Source of the DNA: STD1-204 sp041649895
GTDB taxonomy: Bacteria > Patescibacteriota > Minisyncoccia > Minisyncoccales > Minisyncoccaceae
DNA length: 18,861 nucleotides
Direction: 5' to 3'
Assembly: GCA_041649895.1 (NCBI GenBank)
Contig: JBAZMG010000013.1
Location: 1 to 18,861, forward strand
The position numbers were made by a program, and so were the translations under genes. The stretch's first letter is position 1, and every line of letters begins with the position of its first letter. Under the pieces are notes generated by a model, which made no database searches, was not told the DNA's origin, and saw only the letters and a list, made by a program, of their open reading frames with translations. Of this stretch, positions 6,959 through 13,859 are shown one piece after another.

Positions 6959-7246
6959 TTAGGAAAAAAATTTGGATTTCAAATTTTCTTTCATCTTCTG
7001 GTAGTTCTTCTCTATTTTTTTGATCTTCATCGCGGCACCGATGTTCCAGATCCCGACAATTATAGCGAAAAGGCCGATCACATAGGCGATAAAAACGACC
7101 GCTTTCTCCGGCCAAATCAAAAAAATAAGGCCGAAAAGAATAAACAAAAATCCGGTCACAAAAAAAGTCCACCAATTACCACTGATCTGCCTGACGTAAT
7201 TGTCGATTATGTTAACCACAAAATTTTGTTCCGAGTCTGTAGGCAT
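6959..7246 (-). CDS. Small DUF308/HdeD-like membrane protein
   Basis: The product has 95 residues and two hydrophobic segments, about residues 25-44 and 48-71, joined by a short WPEK turn. The first helix has a Gly/Phe/Leu pattern (GFLFILFGLIFLIWP) and the second reads GLFAIIVGIWNIGAAM. This helix-WP-helix-G pattern resembles one repeat of the HdeD/DUF308 family, which normally has three such pairs, so this is a short version. A charged Lys/Glu-rich cytoplasmic tail of about 22 residues ends the protein. Its function is unknown. It lies between thymidine kinase (36 nt) and the ATP-cone nuclease (6 nt) and is probably co-transcribed with them. Confidence 0.7.
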   Translation of the reverse strand: MPTDSEQNFVVNIIDNYVRQISGNWWTFFVTGFLFILFGLIFLIWPEKAVVFIAYVIGLFAIIVGIWNIGAAMKIKKIEKNYQKMKENLKSKFFS

Positions 7247-7282
7247 ATATTTGAAAATTTAGTAATTATATTTGTAAAATAC

Positions 7283-7828
7283 TTAAGCCGATTTAAAACA
7301 TCGCCTGCAAAGAGCCCTGTATTCATAGGTACCATCTTCCGGTAAAATAGAAGGCAAGCCCTCTAATATGGGCGTCCCATTTCGATAGACTTGGGTATAA
7401 ACCGCCTCCGGATTTTTGCACATTTCACAGACCGCTCGCTTATAGTCAACTCTCTTCGGTGATAATTCAAACAATCTTTTGATGATCGGGAACATTTTCC
7501 CGCGATAATCGGTATCCAATCCCGAAACAACAACTTTGACGCCGCTTCTGAGCAAGGTCGCGATGGCATCGGCGTCCTTCTCCTCGAACATATGTATTTC
7601 GTTTATGCCCACAACCTCTCCCCGTTTTTTTAAAATCTCGTCCAAAGATTTTATTTTTTGAGCAACAAGAGAAACTCCGTTTCGTGACCAAATATTTTCA
7701 TCGCGGATATTTTTATCCGGCTGGTAAATTCCGAAGCTGATATTGCTATAATTAAGAGGCATAAAATGACTGATCATTTCAAATGATTTTCCGCTCTTCA
7801 TCGGCCCCAAAATTAAAATTAGTTCCAT
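7283..7828 (-). CDS. tdk: Thymidine kinase (type II)
   Basis: The product has 181 residues, slightly shorter than the usual 190-230. The P-loop is GPMKSGKS (residues 8-15). The second conserved block is GINEIHMF (74-81), where Glu77 matches the catalytic base of IDEAQFF in classical enzymes. GLDTDYRGKMF (103-113) is the conserved lid block. Zinc ligands are Cys134/Cys137 and Cys174/Cys177. The thymidine-contacting lasso region contains YTQVYRNGTP. It phosphorylates thymidine to dTMP in salvage, which fits an organism with reduced de novo synthesis. It sits between a MazG-like pyrophosphohydrolase and the ATP-cone nuclease. There is no Shine-Dalgarno; the ATG is the only sensible start before the P-loop. 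Confidence 0.93.
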   Translation of the reverse strand: MELILILGPMKSGKSFEMISHFMPLNYSNISFGIYQPDKNIRDENIWSRNGVSLVAQKIKSLDEILKKRGEVVGINEIHMFEEKDADAIATLLRSGVKVVVSGLDTDYRGKMFPIIKRLFELSPKRVDYKRAVCEMCKNPEAVYTQVYRNGTPILEGLPSILPEDGTYEYRALCRRCFKSA

Positions 7829-7865
7829 AATGAAAATATTAAGCTTGCTCTAAAAAAATAATTAA

Positions 7866-8031
7866 CGATTGTCCCCGCTGCCCCGAAGTAGAACGAAGTA
7901 CACTTCGGGACTAGCCCTGAAGCGTGTTCCGACCTTGTCGGAACTCTGCTTCAGGAAATGCCTTGTAATTTATAAAAAACGTCAAACTGTCATTACCAAA
8001 GAAATAACAACTAGCGATTGTCCCCACTGCC
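7866..8031. repeat. Duplicated 17-bp end of the mazG-like gene flanking a hairpin-rich insert
   Basis: The sequence cgattgtcccc-R-ctgcc occurs at 7866-7882 and again at 8015-8031 with one difference. The right copy encodes the conserved MazG tail GSGDNR just before the stop; the left copy would encode the same tail and a stop (TAA). The 130-odd bases between the copies hold two strong hairpins and no gene. This looks like a remnant of a duplicated gene end or the footprint of an inserted element. Confidence 0.6.
7882..7955. repeat. Two adjacent perfect hairpins upstream of thymidine kinase
   Basis: Hairpin 1: cccgaagt (7882-7889) pairs with acttcggg (7902-7909), 8 bp with a 12-nt loop. Hairpin 2: cctgaagc (7916-7923) pairs with gcttcagg (7948-7955), enclosing ttccgac/gtcggaa (7927-7933 / 7937-7943) with a 3-nt loop. 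Neither is followed directly by a T-run, so they do not look like terminators. They could be RNA processing or stability elements between mazG and tdk. Confidence 0.7.
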
Positions 8032-8340
8032 GTGGAGTTCATTTCTCTCCTGGCGCGATTTTAATTTTTCAATGTTTTTTGTTGCCACTTCTTCCAAGGT
8101 AATCCCCAATTCTTTGCTCAAATTGGCAACATACCACAAAACATCTCCCAATTCTTTGGTGATCTCGGTCTTTTTCTCTTCAGACACAACACCGGCGTTA
8201 TCTCTCAATACTTTTTTTATTTTTTCCGCCACTTCCCCGGCCTCTCCGGCCAAACCCAATGTGGGGTAGATAAAATTACTGTCTTTATTCGGATAGACGG
8301 CGGTTTTTCTGGCTTCGGTTTGATATTCTTCGAATGTCAT
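8011..8340 (-). CDS. MazG-like nucleotide pyrophosphohydrolase
   Basis: The product has 109 residues and a single MazG domain of the short type. The metal-binding helices carry overlapping ExxE motifs in LAGEAGEVAEKIKK (Glu33, 36, 39) and ExxD in KELGDVLWY (Glu63, Asp66). The tail LHGSGDNR is typical of this subfamily. Such enzymes hydrolyse (d)NTPs to (d)NMP and pyrophosphate, as house-cleaning or pool control; the exact substrate cannot be read from sequence. It starts 15 nt after the preceding membrane-protein gene and is followed by the hairpin region and thymidine kinase, giving a nucleotide-metabolism neighbourhood. Confidence 0.9.
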   Translation of the reverse strand: MTFEEYQTEARKTAVYPNKDSNFIYPTLGLAGEAGEVAEKIKKVLRDNAGVVSEEKKTEITKELGDVLWYVANLSKELGITLEEVATKNIEKLKSRQERNELHGSGDNR

Positions 8341-8355
8341 ATTTTTATTTTACTC

Positions 8356-8874
8356 TTAATTTTTAATCTTTTGATCTTTGGCGACAAAAATATAGGCCAG
8401 CACCGCTCCCGCGAGCGCTGTAAAAAGCTGGGGCAAACCCATCATCGCGGCAATATTTGTTGCCATTGATTCTTTAACGAATAATCCCATTACCAATTGG
8501 CTTACGGAAAAAAGCCATACGAATTTCAGCGCGGAAGCGCTTATCGCGGCGAGGCCGTAATTTTTACCTTTTAACAGTGAAAAAACGGAAATTAAAATAA
8601 TATTTCCAAGCACGATAAACGGAACCATCGGCACCATTGCTCCGGGCAAAAGCCCGGTCGACAATGAAACCAAGCTCGGGAACAAAGCAATCGCCAAAGC
8701 TCCCTTAAAATCCAAAAGAAAAACAGAAGAAAAAAGCAAGGCGTTCACGATCGTTCCTGTGATCATCTGATCTTTGATCATTGGAGCGAATATCGCCAGA
8801 GCTAAGATCACGGAAAATTTTATCGCGTATAATATTTTTTCGTTTTTGAGGCTGATCGCTTTTGCTTGTTCCAT
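8356..8874 (-). CDS. Polytopic membrane protein next to the hydrogenase (ECF S-component-like)
   Basis: The product has 172 residues with about five or six hydrophobic helices starting near residue 15 and only short loops. Notable pieces are IFAPMIKDQMITGTIVNALLF, LPGAMVPMVPFIVLGNIIL (about residues 75-93) and GLPQLFTALAGAVLAYIFV near the end. The size, helix count and loop pattern recall ECF-transporter substrate-binding subunits, but I cannot name a ligand. It lies 124 nt downstream of the hydrogenase gene on the same strand, with a palindrome between. A link to hydrogenase function, such as cofactor or metal uptake, is possible but only by position. No energy-coupling ATPase or T-subunit gene is in the window. 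Confidence 0.6.
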   Translation of the reverse strand: MEQAKAISLKNEKILYAIKFSVILALAIFAPMIKDQMITGTIVNALLFSSVFLLDFKGALAIALFPSLVSLSTGLLPGAMVPMVPFIVLGNIILISVFSLLKGKNYGLAAISASALKFVWLFSVSQLVMGLFVKESMATNIAAMMGLPQLFTALAGAVLAYIFVAKDQKIKN

Positions 8875-8955
8875 AGATTTCTATTTAATTTGTTAAATAT
8901 AATTTGAGATTATCTTAAATCGTAATTTTAAATTTTAAATTATTTAATCGGATTC

Positions 8956-9012
8956 ACCCGGTCAAATAGCGCCCCGGCGCTAAATTTGCGAAGCAAATTT
9001 ATTTGACCGGGT
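8956..9012. repeat. Perfect three-way-junction palindrome at the hydA 3' end
   Basis: An outer stem of 12 bp, acccggtcaaat (8956-8967) with atttgaccgggt (9001-9012), encloses two hairpins. These are agcgcc-cc-ggcgct (8968-8981) and aaatttgc-gaa-gcaaattt (8982-9000). Every base outside the two loops is paired and no base is left between the three stems. It includes the last four sense codons of the hydrogenase and its stop. No T-tract follows, so it is not a classical terminator; it may be a transcript-end stabiliser or a mobile palindromic repeat. Confidence 0.8.
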
Positions 9013-10729
9013 AAAAATTATTTTCTTTTAGTTTCGGGGTATAACGCGTATGGCAAATTTGATGGATGATCTCTTTATCAATTAAAAATTCTTTGTATAA
9101 TTTTTCGATCGTGGGACTGTCTTCGGCCAAGCGATATTCTTTCGTCTCATCTATATTATACAACCCTTGCGCCCTCTTTTGCCTTATCTCTTTATCCGTG
9201 GGAATCGGCTGGCCGCCGCCACCGATGCATCCGCCGAAACACGCCATCACTTCCACATAATCATATTTCTTGGGATTATCTTTAAGGGCCTCCACCAATT
9301 TTTTCGCGTTACCAAGTCCGTTAACGATCGCGATATTTAATGTAATATCCCCGATCTTGATCGTCGCTTCTTTTGTTTCTTCCATTCCACGCACTTGATT
9401 GAACTCAATCTTCTCCAAGTCTTTCCCGGTTAATTTGTGTACCGCGGTTCTAAGTGCCGACTCCGTAACCCCGCCTGTGGCTCCATAGATAATTCCCGCT
9501 CCAGTCGGCGAATCCCAGGGACTATCAGCTTCCTCGGGAGCAATGGCAACAAGATCAACTCCGTGATTTTTAAAAAGCCTGAACATTTCTCTTGTTGTTA
9601 AAACATAATCAATCGGTTTTAATCCATTAACATCAAATTCCTTTCTTGTTATTTCATATTTTTTCGCGGTGCAAGGCATCACGGAAACGACCACGATATT
9701 TTTGGGATCGATCTTCTCATTCTCGGCAAAATAAGTTTTGGTAAGTCCGCCCAAAATAGTCTGCGGAGATCTGACCGTTGTTAAATTCGGAATCAGTTCG
9801 GGATAATAAAATTCAACATATTTCACCCAAGCCGGACAACAGGAAGTAAACATAGGTAAAACTTTTTTACCGGTCACTCTTTCTATAAGCTCGTTCGCTT
9901 CTTCAACCGTTGTCACGTCCGCGGCAACGGAAACGTCAAAAACTTTATCCGCCCCGGCCTTTTTCAATCCGGCGAATATTTTTTTGGTAACATCTACGCC
10001 GTAATCCATTCCGAATTCTTCGCCAAAACTGGTTCGGATTGACGGAGCTATTTGAAAAACAACATATTTATCTTTGGCCGCGAGCGCGTCTTCCACCTGA
10101 GGAACGGAGTCAACCTCGGAGAGGGCTCCGCTCGGACAATGAATTATGCACTGTCCGCAATAAACACAGTCCTTTTTCGGATCTTTCGACGGAGTAGTTT
10201 CCACAAAAGAATTATGGCTTTCCAAATCCAAAAATCCAACGCCCTGTTTTTCGCACATTTCAACGCAGTTTCGGCAATCAATACATTTTGAAGAATTGAA
10301 GAAAACCGACGGCCCGAATTGAAAATTGGGATAATTTATTTTCCGGTCATCGTATTTTTTGATATCAACCTTGTATTCTTCCGCCAGCCTCAAAAGATCG
10401 CAATTAATCCCGCGAACACAGGTGTTGCATCTTTCGATATGCTGGGCAAAAAGCAATTCCAAATTTTTCTTGCGCAAATCGTTTATTTCCGGAGCATCGG
10501 TTGTGATCTCCATTCCCGGCTCTATTATTGTTGAGCACGAAGTAAAAAATCCTTTTCTTCCCTCTATCGCCACAAGGCACAAACGGCAACTCGCTTTCGG
10601 CTCCAGATCCGAATGATAACAAAGGCTGGGAATATAAACATTGTTCCTCCTCGCGACCGTTAAAACGGTTTCACCCGTCATCCCCGTGTATTCCTTATTG
10701 TTTATTTTAATTTTAATCTCTTCCGCCAT
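8999..10729 (-). CDS. hydA: [FeFe] hydrogenase catalytic subunit with N-terminal Fe-S domains (HydA type)
   Basis: The product has 576 residues. N-terminal [2Fe-2S] ligands are Cys37, 48, 51 and 65. The His-Cys3 4Fe cluster is His97, Cys101, 104 and 110. Two [4Fe-4S] ferredoxin motifs follow (Cys149/152/155/159 and 188/191/194/198). The H-cluster domain has L1 TSCCPAW (295-301, with Cys297 as the proton-transfer Cys), L2 MPCTAKKYE (351-359) and L3 VMACFGGCIGGGGQP (494-508). All cluster ligands are present, so catalysis is expected: reversible 2H+ + 2e- to H2. L3 has Phe where I would expect Pro after the first Cys. The ATG lies 2 nt after the NuoF-like gene, so electrons probably come from NADH through that subunit. 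No HydE, HydF or HydG maturase and no HydC/NuoE is in the window. Confidence 0.95.
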   Translation of the reverse strand: MAEEIKIKINNKEYTGMTGETVLTVARRNNVYIPSLCYHSDLEPKASCRLCLVAIEGRKGFFTSCSTIIEPGMEITTDAPEINDLRKKNLELLFAQHIERCNTCVRGINCDLLRLAEEYKVDIKKYDDRKINYPNFQFGPSVFFNSSKCIDCRNCVEMCEKQGVGFLDLESHNSFVETTPSKDPKKDCVYCGQCIIHCPSGALSEVDSVPQVEDALAAKDKYVVFQIAPSIRTSFGEEFGMDYGVDVTKKIFAGLKKAGADKVFDVSVAADVTTVEEANELIERVTGKKVLPMFTSCCPAWVKYVEFYYPELIPNLTTVRSPQTILGGLTKTYFAENEKIDPKNIVVVSVMPCTAKKYEITRKEFDVNGLKPIDYVLTTREMFRLFKNHGVDLVAIAPEEADSPWDSPTGAGIIYGATGGVTESALRTAVHKLTGKDLEKIEFNQVRGMEETKEATIKIGDITLNIAIVNGLGNAKKLVEALKDNPKKYDYVEVMACFGGCIGGGGQPIPTDKEIRQKRAQGLYNIDETKEYRLAEDSPTIEKLYKEFLIDKEIIHQICHTRYTPKLKENNFYPVK

Positions 10730-10731
10730 AT

Positions 10732-11712
10732 TTAGCTTAAATCAATTTTATTAATCAAACCGCGAAACGGAGTGGCCGATCCCCGTCCCAGGGCGCAAAA
10801 ACTCGCTTTTTCCAAATCATTGAAGATCCTTTCAATGTCTTCTTTGTTGATCTTTTTCTTTTGAACCATCTCTTTTATCCGATAAAGCCCTTCTCGGCAA
10901 GGCACGCACTTGTCGCAATTGCCGTTCAACAAAAAGTTCGCCCATTTTTCCATTAATCCGTAAGCGTCAAGCGTGGCGAGATCATAAATCGTGATTGAGC
11001 CCGCTCCGGTAGCCGGTTTATTCAGTTCGTCTTTTTTTAAAATCTCGCCCACCGCGCCTCCGCCAACCTGCGCGATAAAATCAAATTCGGGAAAATTATC
11101 CGTTTCTTTGAGCACTTGCTCAATTGCCAGGTCTTTTGAAAGCTCGTAAACTCCGGGGTTAGACACGTCTCCGTTTACGGAGTAAAAACGCGTATTGCTG
11201 TACTCTCCTTTATTAATTTTACTCGCGTAATAAAAAGTTTCCACATTGTTCATCAGGGTCGGGCTTTGAAAAAGGCCTTTGTCGCTGATAAAAGGAGGCC
11301 TTGGCCTTGGCTCCACCCTCTTGCCTTCAATTATATTGCAGATTACGGTTTCTTCTCCGGCAATATAGCCGTATGTTTTTTTGAACAGAATGATCGGCTT
11401 GTCGGCAATTATTTTTTTCAAATTAGCTTCCATTTTTTCAAAATAATCGTGATTCAAAAAAAGATAAGCCGAGTCCGCGCCAACAGTATCCATCGCCAAG
11501 ACGATTCCATCGATCACTTCTTCGGGATAATGTTCCAAAATAAATCCATCCTTAAAAACATTCGGCTCCCCTTCCGATCCGTTACAAATAACATACTTCT
11601 TTTCGCCCTTGGCGTTTTTAACAAGCTCCCACTTAAGGCCGGTCGGAAAACCGGCGCCGCCGCGGCCGGTAAGATTCGCGTTTTTTAATTTTTCAATGAT
11701 ATTATTTTCCAT
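10732..11712 (-). CDS. NuoF/HydB-like NAD(H)- and FMN-binding hydrogenase subunit (minimal form)
   Basis: The product has 326 residues. The FMN/NADH site is intact: GRGGAGFPTGLKW (16-28), CNGSEGEPNVFKDGF (43-57) and GYIAGEETVICNIIEGKR (115-132). An SLBB-like region follows. The C-terminal [4Fe-4S] site is CDKCVPCREG (Cys266, 269, 272) with Cys306 in SFCALGRGSATP. Compared with HydB or NuoF it lacks the N-terminal thioredoxin-like [2Fe-2S] domain, the usual first 50 or so residues, and the C-terminal ferredoxin domain. It would pass electrons between NAD(H) and the hydrogenase encoded 2 nt downstream. It follows tspO by 4 nt in one operon. Confidence 0.92.
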   Translation of the reverse strand: MENNIIEKLKNANLTGRGGAGFPTGLKWELVKNAKGEKKYVICNGSEGEPNVFKDGFILEHYPEEVIDGIVLAMDTVGADSAYLFLNHDYFEKMEANLKKIIADKPIILFKKTYGYIAGEETVICNIIEGKRVEPRPRPPFISDKGLFQSPTLMNNVETFYYASKINKGEYSNTRFYSVNGDVSNPGVYELSKDLAIEQVLKETDNFPEFDFIAQVGGGAVGEILKKDELNKPATGAGSITIYDLATLDAYGLMEKWANFLLNGNCDKCVPCREGLYRIKEMVQKKKINKEDIERIFNDLEKASFCALGRGSATPFRGLINKIDLS

Positions 11713-11716
11713 AAAA

Positions 11717-12211
11717 TTAATTTAATTGCCAGATCATAAAATTAAGAACGCCGGCAAAGCTGACCCACAATAGATACGGAATCAAAAGCCAAGCGGCCGA
11801 TTTCGAAATTTTATAAAAAGATATGACGGTTAAAATTATCACAATCCATAACAAGCCGATATCGATCAGGGCGAGTCCGTAATTGCGCTGTCCGAAAAAA
11901 ATAATCGACCAGAGATAATTTAAAAATAATTGCAAAAGATAAAAAGCGATCGCCGGTTTTGTCCTTTTTTCCAACTCAATTGAAGAATCTTTTTTTTGCC
12001 ACGCGAGAAACGCGGCAATTCCCATCATTATATAGAGCACAGTCCACACCCACCCGAAGATCCAGGACGGCGGCGCGAAAGCGGGTTTTGAGATAATGGA
12101 ATAGAACTCTTTAAAATCCGTTCCCGCGAAAAAAGCGCTCAAAAATCCGATAAACAGAGGAAAAAGTATGAACCCGACTAAAACAAAAAAATCCGATAGC
12201 TTTTTATTCAT
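11717..12211 (-). CDS. tspO: TspO/MBR family membrane protein
   Basis: The product has 164 residues with five predicted membrane helices, the family's normal size. Signatures are KPAFAPPSWIFGWVWTVLY (42-60), with the conserved Pro/Trp loop before helix 2, QLFLNYLWSIIFF in helix 3 and a helix 5 ending in NFMIWQLN. Bacterial TspO binds and can degrade porphyrins and has been linked to oxygen, light and stress signalling. It is the first gene of the hydrogenase operon, 4 nt before the NuoF-like gene, so a role tied to redox or oxygen state is a fair inference. A near-consensus promoter ends 26 nt before the ATG. No Shine-Dalgarno is seen. Confidence 0.93.
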   Translation of the reverse strand: MNKKLSDFFVLVGFILFPLFIGFLSAFFAGTDFKEFYSIISKPAFAPPSWIFGWVWTVLYIMMGIAAFLAWQKKDSSIELEKRTKPAIAFYLLQLFLNYLWSIIFFGQRNYGLALIDIGLLWIVIILTVISFYKISKSAAWLLIPYLLWVSFAGVLNFMIWQLN

Positions 12212-12237
12212 AGTTTTTGGATTATTAATCTGACCGT

Positions 12238-12266
12238 ATTATAGCCTTTTTCCCTATTTTTTTCAA
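12238..12266 (-). promoter_or_regulatory. Near-consensus promoter for the tspO-hydrogenase operon
   Basis: On the minus strand the -35 is TTGAAA (12261-12266), the spacer is 17 nt, and the -10 is a perfect TATAAT (12238-12243). The start would be near 12231, leaving a 5' leader of about 20 nt before the tspO ATG. It is arranged back-to-back with the decarboxylase promoter. Confidence 0.72.
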
Positions 12267-12351
12267 ACTATGAATCAATGCCCGGAATTGCTTATATTTT
12301 CGCTTATTTAACGCTTGCTTCCAATCCCAAAATCCGTAAATTATCCCCATA

Positions 12352-12380
12352 TTTACATTTTATTTTGTTAATACTATAAT
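12352..12380 (+). promoter_or_regulatory. Near-consensus promoter for the decarboxylase gene
   Basis: The -35 is TTTACA (12352-12357), the spacer is 17 nt, and the -10 is a perfect TATAAT (12375-12380). The start would be near 12387, only about 17 nt before the TTG start and 53 nt before the first in-frame ATG. Confidence 0.75.
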
Positions 12381-12403
12381 TTTAACTATCATTATAAAAC
12401 AGA

Positions 12404-13618
12404 TTGCAAAAACAAATAATTGCAAAACAAGCGGAATTTATGGAAAAGAACGGTAACCCGTCAAACTATTTGAAACCAGGCGAATTTGAAGAAATAAAAA
12501 AATTCGCGGAAACCGAAAAAACCCCCTTTCTCTTGATCAATCTCAATACCGTTGAAAAAAAGTACGAGGAACTCGCGAGACATCTCCCTTACGCGCGCGT
12601 ATATTACGCCGTTAAGGCTAATCCCGAACCAGAAATAATAAAAACTCTGAATGCCAAAGGCGCTAATTTTGATGTCGCCACGGTTTTTGAAATAGACGAA
12701 CTTTTGTCGATCGGCGTGTCCCCGGAAAAGATGAGCTACGGGAACACGATTAAAAAAGAAAACGATATCGCCTATGCTTACGAAAAAGGAATCCGCCTCT
12801 TTGCCACCGACTCCGAAAGCGACCTTAACAAGATCGCCCGCCAAGCTCCGGGCTCAAAAGTTTTCTTCCGCCTGTTATCCGACGGTAGCGGAGCGGACTG
12901 GCCGTTATCGAGAAAATTCGGAGCGCACCCGGATGTAATTTTCGGACTGGCGCTAAAAGCCAAAAAACTCGGACTGATCCCTTACGGACTTTCTTTTCAT
13001 GTCGGATCACAACAAAGAGATATCGGCCAATGGGACGACGCGATCGCGCAATGCAAATATTTATTTTCTTCGCTTGAAGACGCGGACATCTCTTTAAAGA
13101 TGATCAATCTCGGCGGCGGCTTTCCTTCAGATTATATCCAGCCGACCAACAGCATTGAAGTTTACGCCAAAGAAATAACCAGATTTTTGAAAGAGGATTT
13201 CGGCGATAACCTTCCGGAGATATTCGTTGAACCGGGACGATCAATAGTGGGCGACGCGGGAACGATCGTGAGCGAAGTTGTTATGATCTCAAGAAAATCG
13301 ACCGCGAACCACTACAATTGGATCTACTTGGACATCGGTAAGTTCGGCGGACTTATAGAAACCATAGATGAATCGATAAAATATCCGATATTCACGGACA
13401 ACCAAAGGCAAAAACAAGACTTGATAGAAGTGATCTTGGCCGGACCCACCTGCGATTCGATGGATATAATGTATGAAAACTATCGCTATCAGCTGGATAA
13501 AGATCTGAAAGAGGGCGACCGTGTTTATATCCTTACCGCCGGCGCCTATACCGCGAGCTACAGCAGTATTTGTTTTAACGGTATACCGCCACTGAAGGTT
13601 TACACCACCAGATTTTAA
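12404..13618 (+). CDS. Type III PLP-dependent decarboxylase (ornithine/lysine decarboxylase family)
   Basis: The product has 404 residues from TTG 12404, or 392 from ATG 12440. PLP-anchoring Lys71 sits in YYAVKANPEPEII. HVGSQQRD (199-206) holds the stacking His. GGGFPSDY and EPGRSIVGDAG (277-287) bind the PLP phosphate. GPTCDSMD (348-355) carries the Cys-Asp pair of eukaryote-type ornithine decarboxylases, which acts at the dimer interface. It should decarboxylate ornithine or lysine to putrescine or cadaverine; sequence alone does not separate these, and diaminopimelate is less likely. It is flanked by its own promoter and terminator and stands alone, with no other polyamine gene in the window. 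Neither start has a Shine-Dalgarno; the ATG is a serious alternative because upstream residues look unconserved. Confidence 0.92.
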   Translation: MQKQIIAKQAEFMEKNGNPSNYLKPGEFEEIKKFAETEKTPFLLINLNTVEKKYEELARHLPYARVYYAVKANPEPEIIKTLNAKGANFDVATVFEIDELLSIGVSPEKMSYGNTIKKENDIAYAYEKGIRLFATDSESDLNKIARQAPGSKVFFRLLSDGSGADWPLSRKFGAHPDVIFGLALKAKKLGLIPYGLSFHVGSQQRDIGQWDDAIAQCKYLFSSLEDADISLKMINLGGGFPSDYIQPTNSIEVYAKEITRFLKEDFGDNLPEIFVEPGRSIVGDAGTIVSEVVMISRKSTANHYNWIYLDIGKFGGLIETIDESIKYPIFTDNQRQKQDLIEVILAGPTCDSMDIMYENYRYQLDKDLKEGDRVYILTAGAYTASYSSICFNGIPPLKVYTTRF

Positions 13619-13620
13619 AA

Positions 13621-13654
13621 AAGACCGGTCCGCTATAAGCGAACCGGTTTTTTT
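13621..13654. terminator. Bidirectional rho-independent terminator between convergent genes
   Basis: Arms accggt (13624-13629) and accggt (13643-13648) pair, then after one mismatch cgct/agcg (13631-13634 / 13638-13641) with an ATA loop. Seven T follow on the plus strand (13648-13654) and six T on the minus strand (13622-13617). It serves the decarboxylase gene and the facing HTH gene, whose stop codon overlaps it. Confidence 0.88.
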
Positions 13655-13859
13655 ATTTAAAGAAAAATAATTCATCGATACTTGTTTTTAGAGCCTTGGC
13701 AATATCATAAGCCAATTTCAGCGAAGGCACGTATTTCCCTTGCTCGACAAAAAGAATGGTTTCTCTTCGCACTTTAACCATTTGCGCCAGTTTTTCCTGG
13801 GTAATACCGTAGCGCGCGCGAAGCTCCTTGATTTTAGTTGTCATTTTTTGAGGTTCCAT
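13653..13859 (-). CDS. Cro/CI-type HTH transcriptional regulator
   Basis: The product has 68 residues and is a single xenobiotic-response-element HTH: KELRARYGITQEKLAQMVKV then RETILFVEQGKYVPSLKLA. The pattern ITQEKLA, the recognition helix RRETILFVE and the hydrophobic end SIDELFF are typical of small stand-alone regulators. The start is decided by a perfect AAGGAG (13868-13873) 8 nt before the ATG, the only strong Shine-Dalgarno I see in the window. The gene overlaps the end of the upstream membrane-protein gene by 26 nt. Such HTH/membrane-protein pairs are common and usually autoregulated. Confidence 0.92.
   Translation of the reverse strand: MEPQKMTTKIKELRARYGITQEKLAQMVKVRRETILFVEQGKYVPSLKLAYDIAKALKTSIDELFFFK

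Noticed and set aside
6737..7345. 202-residue plus-strand open frame
   Set aside because: It is antisense to three clear minus-strand genes (nuclease, DUF308-like, thymidine kinase end) and its sequence has no domain pattern.
7916..7955. Strong nested hairpin considered as a terminator
   Set aside because: No T-tract follows on either strand.
8956..9012. Cloverleaf-like fold considered as a tRNA
   Set aside because: It has only two inner arms, no anticodon-arm proportions, no T-loop GTTCRA-like sequence and no CCA or discriminator arrangement.
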